From the NCBI GenBank assembly GCA_041484845.1, contig JBGPIK010000399.1, positions 1-6,270 of the forward strand: a stretch of 6,270 nucleotides of DNA. Reading direction: 5' to 3'. Position numbers and translations under genes: made by a program. Below, piece by piece: positions 1 through 5,439 of the stretch; within the stretch, counting starts at the first letter, position 1; each line of letters begins with the position of its first letter. Under the pieces are notes generated by a model. That model was given only the letters and a program-made list of their open reading frames with translations. It was not told the DNA's origin and did not search any database. Source of the DNA: JBGPIK01 sp041484845 (GTDB taxonomy: Bacteria > Desulfobacterota > Binatia > UBA9968).

Positions 1-506
1 ACTTTCTTACTGATTTTCTACCTCTTCCTAGACTTCACTTTTGGTGAACTCCAGCCGAAGTATCCTTATCTGGCTCAAACCCGCGCCAGATCGGCCTCTC
101 AGGGCTTTCTACCTAGGATTTTTATGCAACTATAGGGTATAGATTTGAACTTCTCGTCGAAAAACTTTGTCCAGCTAATCAACAGCGTTGTCCCCTGATT
201 TCCCCACGCAAGATCAGCTCGGCCACCGGAACTTGGACCCTGACGAGGCTTACTCAGCGTTCACGTACGTTGCAACCCGACAACAACTTGCTCACCAGCC
301 CAGGCTGACTTTGTCGGTAGGCTTCAGCATCTCGATTGCTCTTCGTGCCGCTACTCGCGCTAGGCGGCTTCTGGTTCTTACCGCCGCGGGACTTCCCTCA
401 TGTAAATGAGAGTCACCCTATGGATCACGACAGCAGTTCATCTGGACACACTCTTGGGTGGGTCCGACCCAGGGGCCTTCTGGTTGGACTCAGGTCTTTC
501 CATTGG
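1..506. other. Gene-free stretch, no recognisable content
   Basis: I find no recognisable gene here on either strand. Short open frames exist. Plus-strand frame 1 is open from the window edge to a TAG at 145-147 and encodes a hydrophobic, aromatic-rich peptide, so it could be the tail of a gene starting outside the window. Other frames at 188-409 and 336-542 (plus) begin at TTG, have no Shine-Dalgarno and resemble no family I know. The first 180 bases look more AT-rich than the rest. A perfect 7-bp inverted repeat (68-74 with 85-91, 10-base loop) and a small GC hairpin near 460-475 are present, but neither is followed by a T-run, so I do not call terminators. No terminator was found for the binding-protein gene that ends at 507. 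Confidence 0.5.
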
Positions 507-1496
507 TCAGTGCTTCAAACCGTCCGGATAAAGTTCCCTTAGAAAACCTTCTTTATCGAGTTCTTGGATCAGAGAGTTGTCGATGAGGCTATCGAGATTT
601 AGCTTGGCATTCTTGCCTTCGGGGATGCTGTCCAGTGCCTGCTGGATCCCTTCGCGCCTGACCGTCGGTAGGCTCTCCCAGGCCTCACGATAAAATTCAT
701 AGGTCTTTGCCAACACTTCCTGGTCGTTCGTCTTGATATAGCGGCCCAAAGTTTCGATGGAGCGTTCCTTGTCAGTCTTAAAAATCTTGATGCCCTCGAT
801 GTAGACTTTAAGAAACCGTTTTACGATTCCGCGCTGGGCGCGGAGAAATTCGCGACTGACAACGATGCCTTGGGTCGAGTAGGTCAGCGGCAGCTTGCGC
901 ATGTCGATCAGCGCGTGAAAGCCCAGCTTCTCGACTTGGTACACTTGATCGACGTTCAAAATCGCGCCGTCGACAATCCCTGAGGTGAGTGCCACCATGC
1001 GCTCACCCAGTCCCCCCATTTGGACGATGGCGATATCTTGCGCTCTCAGCTTGTGGTACGCCAACGCGTCGCGCAAAGAGACATCCGAGAGCGAGCCGAA
1101 ACGGCTGATCGCTACGCGCTTGCCTTTGAGCTCTTCAACCTTTCTTATTTTCGGATTGACCATGAGCACGTTCAACGCCCGCTCGATGCCGCCGGCGACG
1201 ATGGCAAGCTCGGCGCCTTTCGCCCAAGCACTGACGGCAGAGGGCGGCGCGAGGCTCGCGACACCGACATCGCCCGACAGCAAAGCCTGCACGATCAACG
1301 AGCCGCCCGGCATGTAGATCAGCTGGGCGTCGAGCTGATTTTTCTTGAACAGGCCGGCGCGTTCGCCGAGATAAAGCGGCGCTTGAAAACCGGAGATCGA
1401 GACGTAAGGCACCTTTATCGTTTGCCCGGCAGAGAAATTCGCAGAGCAGCAGAGCATGGCCACAAGCAAGCTCTGTAACGCCGTTTTGAGTTTCAT
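507..1496 (-). CDS. Periplasmic ABC transporter solute-binding protein, NMT1/TauA-like
   Basis: This 329-residue protein should bind a small organic solute in the periplasm and deliver it to an inner-membrane ABC importer. Residues 1-24 form a signal peptide (MKLK, then a hydrophobic stretch, then FSAGQ); the Cys pair at 16-17 lacks a proper lipobox, so a soluble protein is more likely than a lipoprotein. The mature part follows the type 2 binding-protein order seen in NMT1/TauA/SsuA-like proteins: an early beta strand (IKVPYVS), a GER-GLFKK segment near 45-52, PGGS then VQALLSGDVG at 63-78, and EELKGKRVAISRFGS at 121-135. The CCCFC motif of THI5-type thiamine pyrimidine synthases is absent, so that role is not supported. 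The ligand cannot be told from sequence. I chose the ATG at 1496 because the Shine-Dalgarno lies 9 bases upstream; an ATG at 1502 (3-base spacing) is possible, while a TTG at 1514 lies upstream of the ribosome site and is unlikely. No permease or ATPase gene is adjacent. The family call is firm, the substrate unknown. Confidence 0.9.
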   Translation of the reverse strand: MKLKTALQSLLVAMLCCSANFSAGQTIKVPYVSISGFQAPLYLGERAGLFKKNQLDAQLIYMPGGSLIVQALLSGDVGVASLAPPSAVSAWAKGAELAIVAGGIERALNVLMVNPKIRKVEELKGKRVAISRFGSLSDVSLRDALAYHKLRAQDIAIVQMGGLGERMVALTSGIVDGAILNVDQVYQVEKLGFHALIDMRKLPLTYSTQGIVVSREFLRAQRGIVKRFLKVYIEGIKIFKTDKERSIETLGRYIKTNDQEVLAKTYEFYREAWESLPTVRREGIQQALDSIPEGKNAKLNLDSLIDNSLIQELDKEGFLRELYPDGLKH

Positions 1497-1505
1497 GTCC
1501 ATTGT

Positions 1506-1511
1506 CCTCCT
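1506..1511 (-). promoter_or_regulatory. Shine-Dalgarno AGGAGG of the binding-protein gene
   Basis: A perfect AGGAGG on the minus strand lies 9 bases before the ATG at 1496 and 3 bases before the ATG at 1502. It favours the MKLK start and rules against the upstream TTG at 1514, whose second and third codons are the ribosome site itself. Confidence 0.85.
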
Positions 1512-1514
1512 CAA

Positions 1515-2051
1515 TCATTGATAGGAATCTGCATTAAGGTTCAACCAGTGAGAACTCGTGAACTCCCCCAACGGTCGCCATGGCAACATAGCCTTAGAAA
1601 CGGAGAAACCATCGGGTTAGGGTCGTATAAATAACGAGGATCGCATAGAAAGGCCAGGAGAATTCCGTTATTCACTCATACTACCCAACCCTAAAATCTC
1701 TTAACCCTATAAGACCTCTCTCAACTGATCAACGAGATGACGTTCTCTAGACTTGTTGTTTGACCGAGCCGCAACTCTGCAAGGCGAGGCCAGTAACTGT
1801 GCGGGGCAATGCTCGAAATGTTCCGCCATCGTTACCGTACCATAAACGAATTGAGTACAATCTGGCGCAGATCGGTATGAGGCTATGAGAAAAGGTGGAA
1901 TCCTGACGCGAGCAGGCTCAACGGAAAGCGAATGCCCCGCAGAGAGGCACTTCTGGTGGAATTCACATTTGCGGGAATATTGTGAAGATTAAAAAGGCGC
2001 CACACCCCTCGCGGGACTTGGCGACTTAGCGGAATCAGGAATTGCCCGGGA
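1515..2051. other. Long intergenic region; only a terminator recognised
   Basis: This is the upstream region of the first binding protein and the downstream region of the small basic protein. Apart from the intrinsic terminator at 1991-2023 I recognise nothing. Small open frames were read and are unlike any known family: 1885-1992 plus (35 residues) and 1707-1829 minus (40 residues, ending in a charged helix-like stretch RERHLVDQLREVL). Neither has a Shine-Dalgarno I would trust. CCCTAA/TTAGGG-like words near 1614-1623 and 1684-1708 are too short and irregular to be a repeat array. The binding-protein promoter must lie here or further upstream, but no -35/-10 pair stands out. Confidence 0.5.
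1991..2023 (-). terminator. Rho-independent terminator with GCGA tetraloop
   Basis: Read on the minus strand, CGCCA (2023-2019) pairs with TGGCG (2002-1998). The inner CCC/GGG stem closes a GCGA loop, which is a GNRA-type tetraloop. Between them lie two G-U wobble pairs and one mismatch, so the stem is a nearly continuous 11 pairs. It is followed by CC and then five T residues (1995-1991). It begins 28 bases after the stop codon of the small basic protein gene and points the right way to end its transcript, insulating it from the binding-protein gene downstream. Confidence 0.8.
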
Positions 2052-2390
2052 CTACTTCTTGCCGGCTTTCTTCGCAGCCCAGTAAGCCTTCAATTTGGCC
2101 GACAACTTCGCTCTGGCTGCCGGGCTCATGGTCTTCTTCTGGACCGTCGCAGCGGGTTTGACTGAAAGCGCCGCTGATTTAGCTCGTCGAAGGTTCGCCC
2201 ACCTTGCTTTTTGAGCAGCGGCAATCTTCTTTTTCACCGAAGCGCTCATGGCCCCGTTTCTCTTTGGCGCAGCTCCCGATGTAGCTGGCGTGCCCAGGAT
2301 AGTACGCAGCTCTTTGTTCAGCTTCTCGATTTGTTCTTTAATCGCGGCAGCCCGCTTGAGTTGGGTAACGGTAAGGTCGAGTAAATTCAT
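2052..2390 (-). CDS. Small basic protein with coiled-coil N-terminus and two MS-K-RWA motifs
   Basis: This 112-residue protein is rich in Lys, Arg and Ala and has no signal peptide or membrane segment, so it is probably cytoplasmic. Residues 4-32 (LTVTQLKRAAAIKEQIEKL and following) look like an amphipathic or coiled-coil helix that could pair subunits. A proline/alanine-rich linker follows. Two related basic motifs come next: MSASVKKKIAAAQKARWAN at 48-66 and MSPAARAKLSAKLKAYWA at 88-105, 40 residues apart, each with MS, a Lys-rich helix and a Trp-Ala. The protein ends in KKAGKK. I recall this architecture from small uncharacterised proteins in Planctomycetes and other environmental bacteria. 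The composition suggests nucleic-acid binding, like a histone H1-like tail, but that is inference. I prefer the start at 2390 because MNLLDLTVTQLK begins directly with the helix; an in-frame ATG at 2408 would add six residues. Neither has a Shine-Dalgarno. A terminator closes the gene. Confidence 0.75.
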   Translation of the reverse strand: MNLLDLTVTQLKRAAAIKEQIEKLNKELRTILGTPATSGAAPKRNGAMSASVKKKIAAAQKARWANLRRAKSAALSVKPAATVQKKTMSPAARAKLSAKLKAYWAAKKAGKK

Positions 2391-2400
2391 AGCGCCATTT

Positions 2401-2428
2401 ATTAACATTCAAAGCTGGAGGAAATCAA
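2401..2428 (-). promoter_or_regulatory. Candidate promoter of the small basic protein gene
   Basis: On the minus strand TTGATT (2428-2423, 4 of 6 to the -35 consensus) is followed after 16 bases by GTTAAT (2406-2401, 4 of 6 to the -10 consensus). A transcript starting about 7 bases downstream would begin only a few bases before the ATG at 2390, which would make it almost leaderless and would explain the missing Shine-Dalgarno. The match is modest and could be chance. Confidence 0.25.
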
Positions 2429-2560
2429 GCACCGGCCAGAGGCTACTTGCCGGAGATTATGGCTATCGCGGTCATCTAAATAAATTCTCTCCCCATGATC
2501 GTCTCGCGACGTCACATGATAGAGGGGGCGAACAAATTCCAAGCGAAGCGTTCGTGCCAT
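2402..2560 (-). pseudogene. 5' stub of a REP-associated tyrosine transposase (RAYT/Y1 type)
   Basis: A 52-residue frame starts at the ATG at 2560 with MARTLRLEFVRPLYHVTSRD and continues to GERIYLDDRDS. This is the characteristic N-terminus of RAYT proteins in the Y1/transposase IS200-like family, whose members typically begin MARPLRIE...YHVTSRG and continue to an FxDDxDR segment. Such enzymes nick single-stranded DNA next to REP hairpins. Homology is visible over residues 1-33 (2560 to about 2462). The frame then runs into unrelated sequence and stops at 2402. The HUH histidines and the catalytic tyrosine, which lie further along in intact proteins, are missing, so the product cannot be an active transposase. 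The stop lies just upstream of the small basic protein gene, which may have displaced or followed the lost 3' part. No REP hairpins are obvious nearby. I saw no strong Shine-Dalgarno. Confidence 0.75.
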
Positions 2561-2621
2561 CGGCGTCAATCAGCGTCAGGAGACTATAAAGTAAAGGGCT
2601 GAACCCGGATCCTGAACTGAG

Positions 2622-4610
2622 TTACTTCAGCTCAGATTCTGTTGCCTTCGGTGGCGCAGGCTTCTGCGCGAGCCCGGCGTCGAGTTGCCGCATTAACAGC
2701 GCCATGACACCTCCGAGTGATCCGCCGCCGTCGCCCCCACCCATGACGAGCGTGTTGGGCATAAACGGTACGCTGCTCTTCGAGAGGGCTTCCACGGCAT
2801 TGACCAGCGCCGTGGCGTTCTGTCCGAGGGCTGCCACCTGCCTTTCATAGGCCTCGGCCCGCGCCAGTCCCACGGATCGTACCTGCGCGCCCTGAGCGGC
2901 GCCGGTCTGCTCGATGAAGGCGGCCTCGCCCTGGGCTTCCATCTTCCTGGCCGCAGTCCGGTTGGCCTGGATGTCCACACCGACCTGGGACTTTGCGAGA
3001 TCGGCCTGCATGTCGGCTGTGCCTTTCGCCTTCTCGGTTTCCGTGCGCTGGTCCTGCGCGGACCTCTGCATCTTGTAGGTCTCTATCTCTTGATTCGCGA
3101 TTTCCCGCTGGGTCAAAACCACCACCAATTGCTCCGGCAGCACCACCGCCTGGATGTACACGCCGCGCGTATCCACCCTGTACTTCGCCAGTTCTTCCCT
3201 GACGTACTCGAACGCGCCTTGCTGGACCATTTCACGGCTCGCGATGAATTTCACCGCGGGCATGCTCTGAAGCTTGTTGCGAAAATGGTTGCCGACGGCA
3301 GCCTGCAGGACCTCGTTAACCAGGTTCGCCACACTGCCGACCATCGAAATCACGTATGGGGCCTGGGTGTCTGGAATGTGAATCTGCACCTGCAAATCGA
3401 TTGCGAAGTGGAAGCCTTCGCTGCTCTTCGCTTCAATCTGCTTCAGTTGCGCGTCCAGGTTGTGAGCCTGCGATACGACGTCCGCCCAGTTGAGCGTGAT
3501 GATGAAGGTCGGCACAATCACGGCCTGGTAGCAGCGGGGGTTAATGGGATATTTTCCGGTTCGAAGCGGCTCCTGCCAGATGCCGCGATGACCGGGCCGC
3601 ACGAGACTGCCGAATTTGAAGTCCACACCCGAGGTGTCCTGTGTCTGGAGGCCGACGTAAGCCTTGACCACGGCGACCTGGCCCTGTTCGACGACCAACA
3701 TTGGCACCTCTTCCACGCGCACCAGGAAGGGATTGAGGTCATACGCGCCATAAAGTAGAGGATCGTGCTGGAGCCCGATCTTGCCGCCGAGTTCCAGGAA
3801 CTTTTGAAAATCCTGATAGGCGCCGTGCTGGTCGCCCTGGTTCCCCAGAATGGTCTCGATGAGTTTCGCGTCCGTGGTTGTGTCGGCGGCGGCCGGCGTC
3901 TCCAATTTCTCGATATCCGCGAATCCCCCCAGACGGCTGGCGATGTCTCCGCCCGGCAACGGCTCGCCTTCCAGCGCCGTGACGATGCCGATCATATCGA
4001 GAACTTTTCCGCCCTCAGTCGGATGCGGCGCGATACGCGTCACTTCGAGCTGCTTCTCTTCCAGCCCGAAAGCCTCGAATGTGAGCCGGCCTGTTCGGGC
4101 CAACGCGCTCAGATCGGTAGAAACGGGAACGCCGAAAACTTCAGGCTGGGTGATCACCAGAAAAGCCAGGGGGTGGATGGGCGCGAGCGTACCGGGAGAC
4201 AACACCGGCCTCTGCACACCCTTCTGTCCGCCGTTCTCAATGAAACCCCTCAGGTCGGCAAAATCGCCGAACTCCGGCTTGTACACCGCCGACTTTGCGC
4301 CAATGGGTAAAGCGTGCCCGACCTGGGCAATGACTACGCCGATCTGTCCGGCAGGCACCTGTACCCACGGATGCTTTGTAACGGCGTAGGACAGAAGCAA
4401 CTTGAAGCGGAGACCGGGCATCAGCATTTCCGCTTGATATCCCGCCTCCCCGCGAAATGCCAGAGGGTTGTCGCCGGGCAGCTTGGCGCCGAATCGCTTA
4501 CGGACCAACCCGATCTGGGTCGGACCAATGCTGTAGATCGACAGGAGCAGGAGCGCCAGGACGGCGGCCGCTAAAACAAGAACAATTAGTGTTTCAACGC
4601 TGGGGATCAT
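2622..4610 (-). CDS. Flotillin-like SPFH/band 7 membrane protein
   Basis: This 662-residue protein is probably an inner-membrane scaffold of the SPFH (stomatin/prohibitin/flotillin/HflK-C) superfamily; these proteins oligomerise into membrane microdomains or cages. A single N-terminal membrane helix spans about residues 7-27. Residues 84-155 and 303-375 each carry a GQ-(I/V)-x-VV-x-A-x-VG strand followed by a G(V/I)...PG/TG...I-x-P segment, the usual entry into a band 7 domain, so the domain start appears twice. The main SPFH domain covers about 300-500, with VVLPEQLVVVLTQREIANQEIE at its exit. A long Ala/Glu/Gln-rich coiled coil follows at about 500-600, then a flotillin-like end (PFMPNTLVMGGGDGGG near 615-630). 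At 662 residues it is longer than typical bacterial flotillins (around 500), because of the extra N-terminal unit. The ATG at 4610 is supported by AGGAG 9 bases upstream. No NfeD-like partner is adjacent. Its cellular role is not known. Confidence 0.9.
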   Translation of the reverse strand: MIPSVETLIVLVLAAAVLALLLLSIYSIGPTQIGLVRKRFGAKLPGDNPLAFRGEAGYQAEMLMPGLRFKLLLSYAVTKHPWVQVPAGQIGVVIAQVGHALPIGAKSAVYKPEFGDFADLRGFIENGGQKGVQRPVLSPGTLAPIHPLAFLVITQPEVFGVPVSTDLSALARTGRLTFEAFGLEEKQLEVTRIAPHPTEGGKVLDMIGIVTALEGEPLPGGDIASRLGGFADIEKLETPAAADTTTDAKLIETILGNQGDQHGAYQDFQKFLELGGKIGLQHDPLLYGAYDLNPFLVRVEEVPMLVVEQGQVAVVKAYVGLQTQDTSGVDFKFGSLVRPGHRGIWQEPLRTGKYPINPRCYQAVIVPTFIITLNWADVVSQAHNLDAQLKQIEAKSSEGFHFAIDLQVQIHIPDTQAPYVISMVGSVANLVNEVLQAAVGNHFRNKLQSMPAVKFIASREMVQQGAFEYVREELAKYRVDTRGVYIQAVVLPEQLVVVLTQREIANQEIETYKMQRSAQDQRTETEKAKGTADMQADLAKSQVGVDIQANRTAARKMEAQGEAAFIEQTGAAQGAQVRSVGLARAEAYERQVAALGQNATALVNAVEALSKSSVPFMPNTLVMGGGDGGGSLGGVMALLMRQLDAGLAQKPAPPKATESELK

Positions 4611-4619
4611 AGAAATGAA

Positions 4620-4624
4620 CTCCT
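4620..4624 (-). promoter_or_regulatory. Shine-Dalgarno AGGAG of the SPFH gene
   Basis: AGGAG on the minus strand sits 9 bases before the ATG at 4610. It supports the start that places the hydrophobic membrane helix directly at the N-terminus. Confidence 0.7.
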
Positions 4625-4681
4625 GTTATCCATTTGGATCATGGTCCCGGTTCCATTCGGCAATCTCAAAGGAATGCAACG

Positions 4682-4710
4682 AAAATAGAGTAATTGGTGG
4701 CGTGTGTAAA
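4682..4710 (-). promoter_or_regulatory. Candidate sigma70-type promoter for the SPFH gene
   Basis: On the minus strand TTTACA (4710-4705, 5 of 6 to TTGACA) is separated by exactly 17 bases from TATTTT (4687-4682, 4 of 6 to TATAAT). It lies about 70 bases upstream of the SPFH start codon in an AT-rich stretch and points at the gene, which would give a leader of roughly 65 bases. The spacing is ideal. Assignment rests on pattern only, and the host sigma consensus is unknown. Confidence 0.5.
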
Positions 4711-4718
4711 GGTGATTG

Positions 4719-4726
4719 AACGGATT
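4719..4726 (+). repeat. 8-bp direct repeat, left copy (AACGGATT)
   Basis: AACGGATT occurs here, left of the block of gene remnants, and again at 5227-5234, four bases after the HIT stop. The neighbouring bases are similar as well (AACGGATTTAAT against AACGGATTAAAAT). It could be a target duplication or a recombination scar, or chance. Confidence 0.3.
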
Positions 4727-4768
4727 TAATTTGAAGCGACCATTCGTTGAAACTTCCGGCACGCGACT

Positions 4769-4906
4769 CTATGGAAGCGGCTTCAGGTCGGGCTGAGTCC
4801 CCCCAGCTAGCGCGTAGCGGTCGACGTTCAGAAGCATTGAAGCGGCCTGGTAGTATCCCATCACGCCAATGAGATCGACGATCTGTTGTTCGCCCAACCT
4901 GTTCAG
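4769..4906 (-). pseudogene. 3' end of a carboxymuconolactone decarboxylase family gene
   Basis: The last 45 codons of a CMD/AhpD-like gene are preserved: LNRLGEQQIVDLIGVMGYY, then a hydrophobic helix (ASMLLNVDRYAL), a proline-containing tail (TQPDLKPLP) and a TAG stop. The FGE/LGE..(I/V)VDL(I/V)G..GYY block is the last conserved helix region of this family, whose full-length members are about 180 residues and act as small alpha-helical decarboxylases or peroxidase partners. The N-terminal three quarters, including any CxxC or catalytic region, is absent. Upstream of about 4906 the frame stays open to 4966, but it is then antisense to the helicase remnant and no longer looks like CMD. A TTG- or ATG-started product would be non-functional. 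The remnant abuts, back to back, the helicase fragment on the opposite strand. Confidence 0.75.
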
Positions 4907-5071
4907 CGCGGGATTGCTTTTATCTTGGACTACAATCGACTCAATGTCGCCGTCTCTCGCGCCCAATGTCTGGCGGTCATTGTCGCTGACCTGCGCATCG
5001 CCAGCGCAGTTAGTGGTTCCATCGACGAAATGAAGCTTATCAACCTGTTTTGCAAGTTGGCCGACTCATGA
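4907..5071 (+). pseudogene. 3' end of a superfamily 1 helicase gene (UPF1/DNA2-like)
   Basis: The last 54 codons of a superfamily 1 helicase are readable: RGIAFILDYNRLNVAVSRAQ, then CLAVIVAD, then EMKLINLFCKLADS and a TGA stop. RLNVAVSRA is helicase motif VI of the UPF1/DNA2/TM0106-type group (AAA_12-like C-terminal domain), and the downstream EMKLINLFC segment matches how such proteins usually end (EQMRLVNALCR in relatives I recall). TM0106-type members pair a RecB-like nuclease with this helicase. Motifs I to V and the Walker A site, which would be several hundred residues upstream, are missing, so this is a remnant. The frame stays open back to a TGA at 4838-4840, but that part is antisense to the CMD remnant. 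The stop overlaps the first Met of the HIT remnant as ATGA. Confidence 0.75.
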
Positions 5072-5223
5072 GCCTCGGCATCAACGTGGGTGCCGCCGCC
5101 GGACAGACGGTCATGCACTGCCACATTCATCTGATTCCGCGGAGATCGGGCGACAGCGTCAATCCGCGCGGCGGTGTTCGGGGCGTGATTGCGGGCAAGG
5201 CCGATTATTCGAGAGGCGGATAA
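5068..5223 (+). pseudogene. 3' end of a HIT-family hydrolase gene
   Basis: A 51-residue frame from ATG at 5068 reads MSLGINVGAAAGQTVMHCHI, then HLIPRRSGD, then NPRGGVRGVIAGKADY and a TAA stop. This is the C-terminal half of a HIT (histidine triad) nucleotide hydrolase or transferase, normally 110-160 residues. The triad H-C-H-I-H (His 17, 19 and 21) with the following LIPRR is complete, including the catalytic central histidine. The NPRGGVRGVI tail is typical of one HIT subgroup. The N-terminal strands and helix that build the purine pocket are missing, so activity is unlikely even if the ORF is translated. Homology begins at about LGINVG (5074); in-frame sequence upstream does not look like HIT. 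It overlaps the helicase stop by ATGA. This ORF is too short for many gene callers. Confidence 0.8.
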
Positions 5224-5226
5224 GAA

Positions 5227-5234
5227 AACGGATT
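5227..5234 (+). repeat. 8-bp direct repeat, right copy (AACGGATT)
   Basis: This is the right-hand partner of the copy at 4719-4726. Together they bracket the three remnant gene ends (4769-5223) closely. The length is short and the significance unproven. Confidence 0.3.
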
Positions 5235-5285
5235 AAAATGCAACTTCCCGAAATGTCTGCTGTGATTTCTGAGTCGTCTACAGTT

Positions 5286-5403
5286 TCATTCCTCTATGTT
5301 TCCTAAGATAGTCAATTCATCGAAGTCTGCCCCCAGAGACCTGACTATGGTAAGGAACGAAGAGGAAAACACCGATAATGCAAACGGCCAACAGTTTGTT
5401 CAT
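5286..5403 (-). pseudogene. Signal-peptide-like ORF with apparent frame break
   Basis: From ATG at 5403 a 28-residue frame reads MNKLLAVCIIGVFLFVPYHS then QVSGGRLR and stops at 5317. The basic N-region, hydrophobic core and polar end look like a Sec signal peptide. In another frame the sequence continues from about the SG junction as ADFDELTILGNIEE to a TGA at 5286, so a one-base slip could have broken a longer exported protein. It begins 36 bases downstream of the stop of the second binding protein and could be the decayed next gene of its transcript. There is no clear Shine-Dalgarno, and I cannot assign a family. The whole could be chance. Confidence 0.3.
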
Positions 5404-5439
5404 CTTTGCTCGACGAGATACTCGGGGCTGCGACATAAC

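Noticed and set aside
1..147. Hydrophobic plus-strand frame open from the window edge
   Set aside because: It could be the tail of a membrane protein, but an open frame of this length is not rare in six frames and no motif is recognisable.
188..542. Two plus-strand open frames (188-409 and 336-542)
   Set aside because: They start at TTG, have no Shine-Dalgarno, overlap each other, and the second runs into the 3' end of the binding-protein gene on the other strand. No family resemblance was seen.
1614..1710. TTAGGG/CCCTAA words resembling telomere repeats
   Set aside because: Only a few irregular copies in mixed orientation; neither an array nor a clean inverted repeat.
1707..1829. 40-codon minus-strand ORF with a charged C-terminal helix
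   Set aside because: There is no ribosome site and no recognisable homology; it is too short to support by eye.
1885..1992. 35-codon plus-strand ORF
   Set aside because: There is no family resemblance and no convincing ribosome site, and it runs into the terminator of the opposite gene.
2595..2620. Possible terminator after the SPFH gene
   Set aside because: On the minus strand a GGG-TTCAG-CCC hairpin is followed by TTTACTTTAT, but the stem is only 3-4 pairs and the T-run is broken.
3090..4389. Long plus-strand frames of up to 222 codons within the SPFH gene
   Set aside because: They are antisense shadows of a well-supported GC-rich coding sequence.
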